Shown: in pieces, positions 63,830 to 64,000 of the stretch
How positions within the stretch are numbered: position 1 is the first letter of the stretch
Layout of the letters: every line of letters starts with the position of its first letter
Source: Gammaproteobacteria bacterium
GTDB lineage: Bacteria; Pseudomonadota; Gammaproteobacteria; UBA6186; Azoamicaceae
Reading direction: 5' to 3'
Assembly (NCBI GenBank): GCA_030431675.1
Contig: JAUIIV010000001.1
Span: forward strand, 186,001 to 250,000
Length of the DNA: 64,000 nt
Position numbers and translations under genes: made by a program
The notes under the pieces: generated by a model
Seen by the model: the letters and a program-made list of their open reading frames with translations, nothing else
Database searches by the model: none
What the model was told of the DNA's origin: nothing

Positions 63830-64000
63830 ATGCAGTATTGGTTAATGAAGTCTGAGCCAGAAACATTCAGCATAGAGGACCTGCAACAAGCACCTAAAAA
63901 AATTACTTGTTGGGAGGGGGTACGAAATTATCAAGCACGCAACTTTATGGCCGAAGGTATGGCTATAGGTGACCAAGCGTTCTTTTATCACTCGAATTGT
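63830..64000 (+). CDS. EVE-domain protein (3' end outside window)
   Basis: First 57 residues: [18 protein letters not shown]...[31 protein letters not shown], the opening of an EVE (PUA-like) domain protein, which reads modified bases and is related to thymocyte nuclear protein 1. GAGGA 6 nt before ATG. Gene order after ygfA agrees with pseudomonads. Confidence 0.92.
   Translation, partial: MQYWLMKSEPETFSIEDLQQAPKKITCWEGVRNYQARNFMAEGMAIGDQAFFYHSNC

Noticed and set aside
1-64000. tRNA or rRNA genes and CRISPR arrays
   Set aside because: The larger spacers were read for TTCGAAT-type T-arms, acceptor stems and regularly spaced repeats; none convincing was found.

Overview
This is an AT-rich gammaproteobacterial chromosome segment. 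The evidence is gene content and order: dusB-fis, ygfB-pepP-ubiH-visC, zapA-6S RNA-ygfA-EVE gene, rppH-lgt-thyA-folA, aroQ-accB-accC, surA-rsmA-apaH, lptD divergent from amgK, groS-groL and rpoS. The aa3-oxidase cluster with its Cox11/SURF1/CtaA/CtaB/SCO genes, the zf-CHCC protein, the DUF2909 protein and several ankyrin-like or repeat-poor proteins of effector type suggest a host-associated member of the Legionellales-Coxiellaceae-Berkiella sphere. That assignment is inference from recognised families; no database was searched.

Layout: 1-3.6 kb, accessory proteins (an effector-like 731-aa protein and a GNAT protein). 3.8-11.7 kb, ispB, an orphan, and sugar/LPS-core genes (GT4 transferase, manC, hldE, waaC, waaF, zf-CHCC). 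11.8-18.6 kb, a frameshifted Hpt-REC-REC-GGDEF gene, a second frameshifted gene, hemH, acyl-CoA dehydrogenase, rpe, djlA, murU. 18.7-24.2 kb, an AAA ATPase behind a nested palindrome, then coxBA-ctaG-coxC. 24.4-32 kb, surA-rsmA-apaH, an AbrB/PIN module with a decayed PIN copy beside it, lptD, amgK. 32-35.6 kb, oxidase assembly genes. 35.6-41 kb, two convergent outer-membrane barrels, ihfB, rpoS, a ZapB-like gene, groSL. 41.1-45 kb, dsbD followed by an AbiE-type pair between 46-bp direct repeats. 45.1-47.4 kb, aroQ-accBC. 47.5-52 kb, accessory: a PilX-like protein with a six-cysteine cluster, ankyrin-like proteins and a dense hairpin array. 52.2-64 kb, mostly conserved housekeeping genes with one effector-like gene beside folA.

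How it fits together: LPS core heptose supply (HldE) and transfer (WaaC/WaaF), LPS export (LptD) and barrel chaperoning (SurA) build the outer membrane. AmgK and MurU together recycle peptidoglycan sugar to UDP-MurNAc, although their genes are 13 kb apart here. IspB, UbiH and UbiI feed ubiquinone, and the Cox genes with heme A synthesis (CtaA/CtaB) and copper delivery (Cox11, SCO) make a terminal oxidase; HemH supplies heme. Stress and growth-phase control is represented by RpoS, IHF-beta, Fis, 6S RNA, GroESL and a probable diguanylate cyclase.

Most notable: (1) the Hpt-REC-REC-GGDEF protein is interrupted exactly at an A-AAA-AAG heptamer in the phase used by dnaX-type -1 frameshifting; (2) the AbiE pair lies between copies of the dsbD 3' end, as if inserted there; (3) a cluster of four hairpins spans two convergent gene ends at 50.7-50.8 kb; (4) a pilus-like protein carries a knottin-type C-C-CC-C-C cluster; (5) an ankyrin-like protein ends in an IQ-like calmodulin-binding motif. 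No tRNA, rRNA, CRISPR array, transposase or replication origin was seen.
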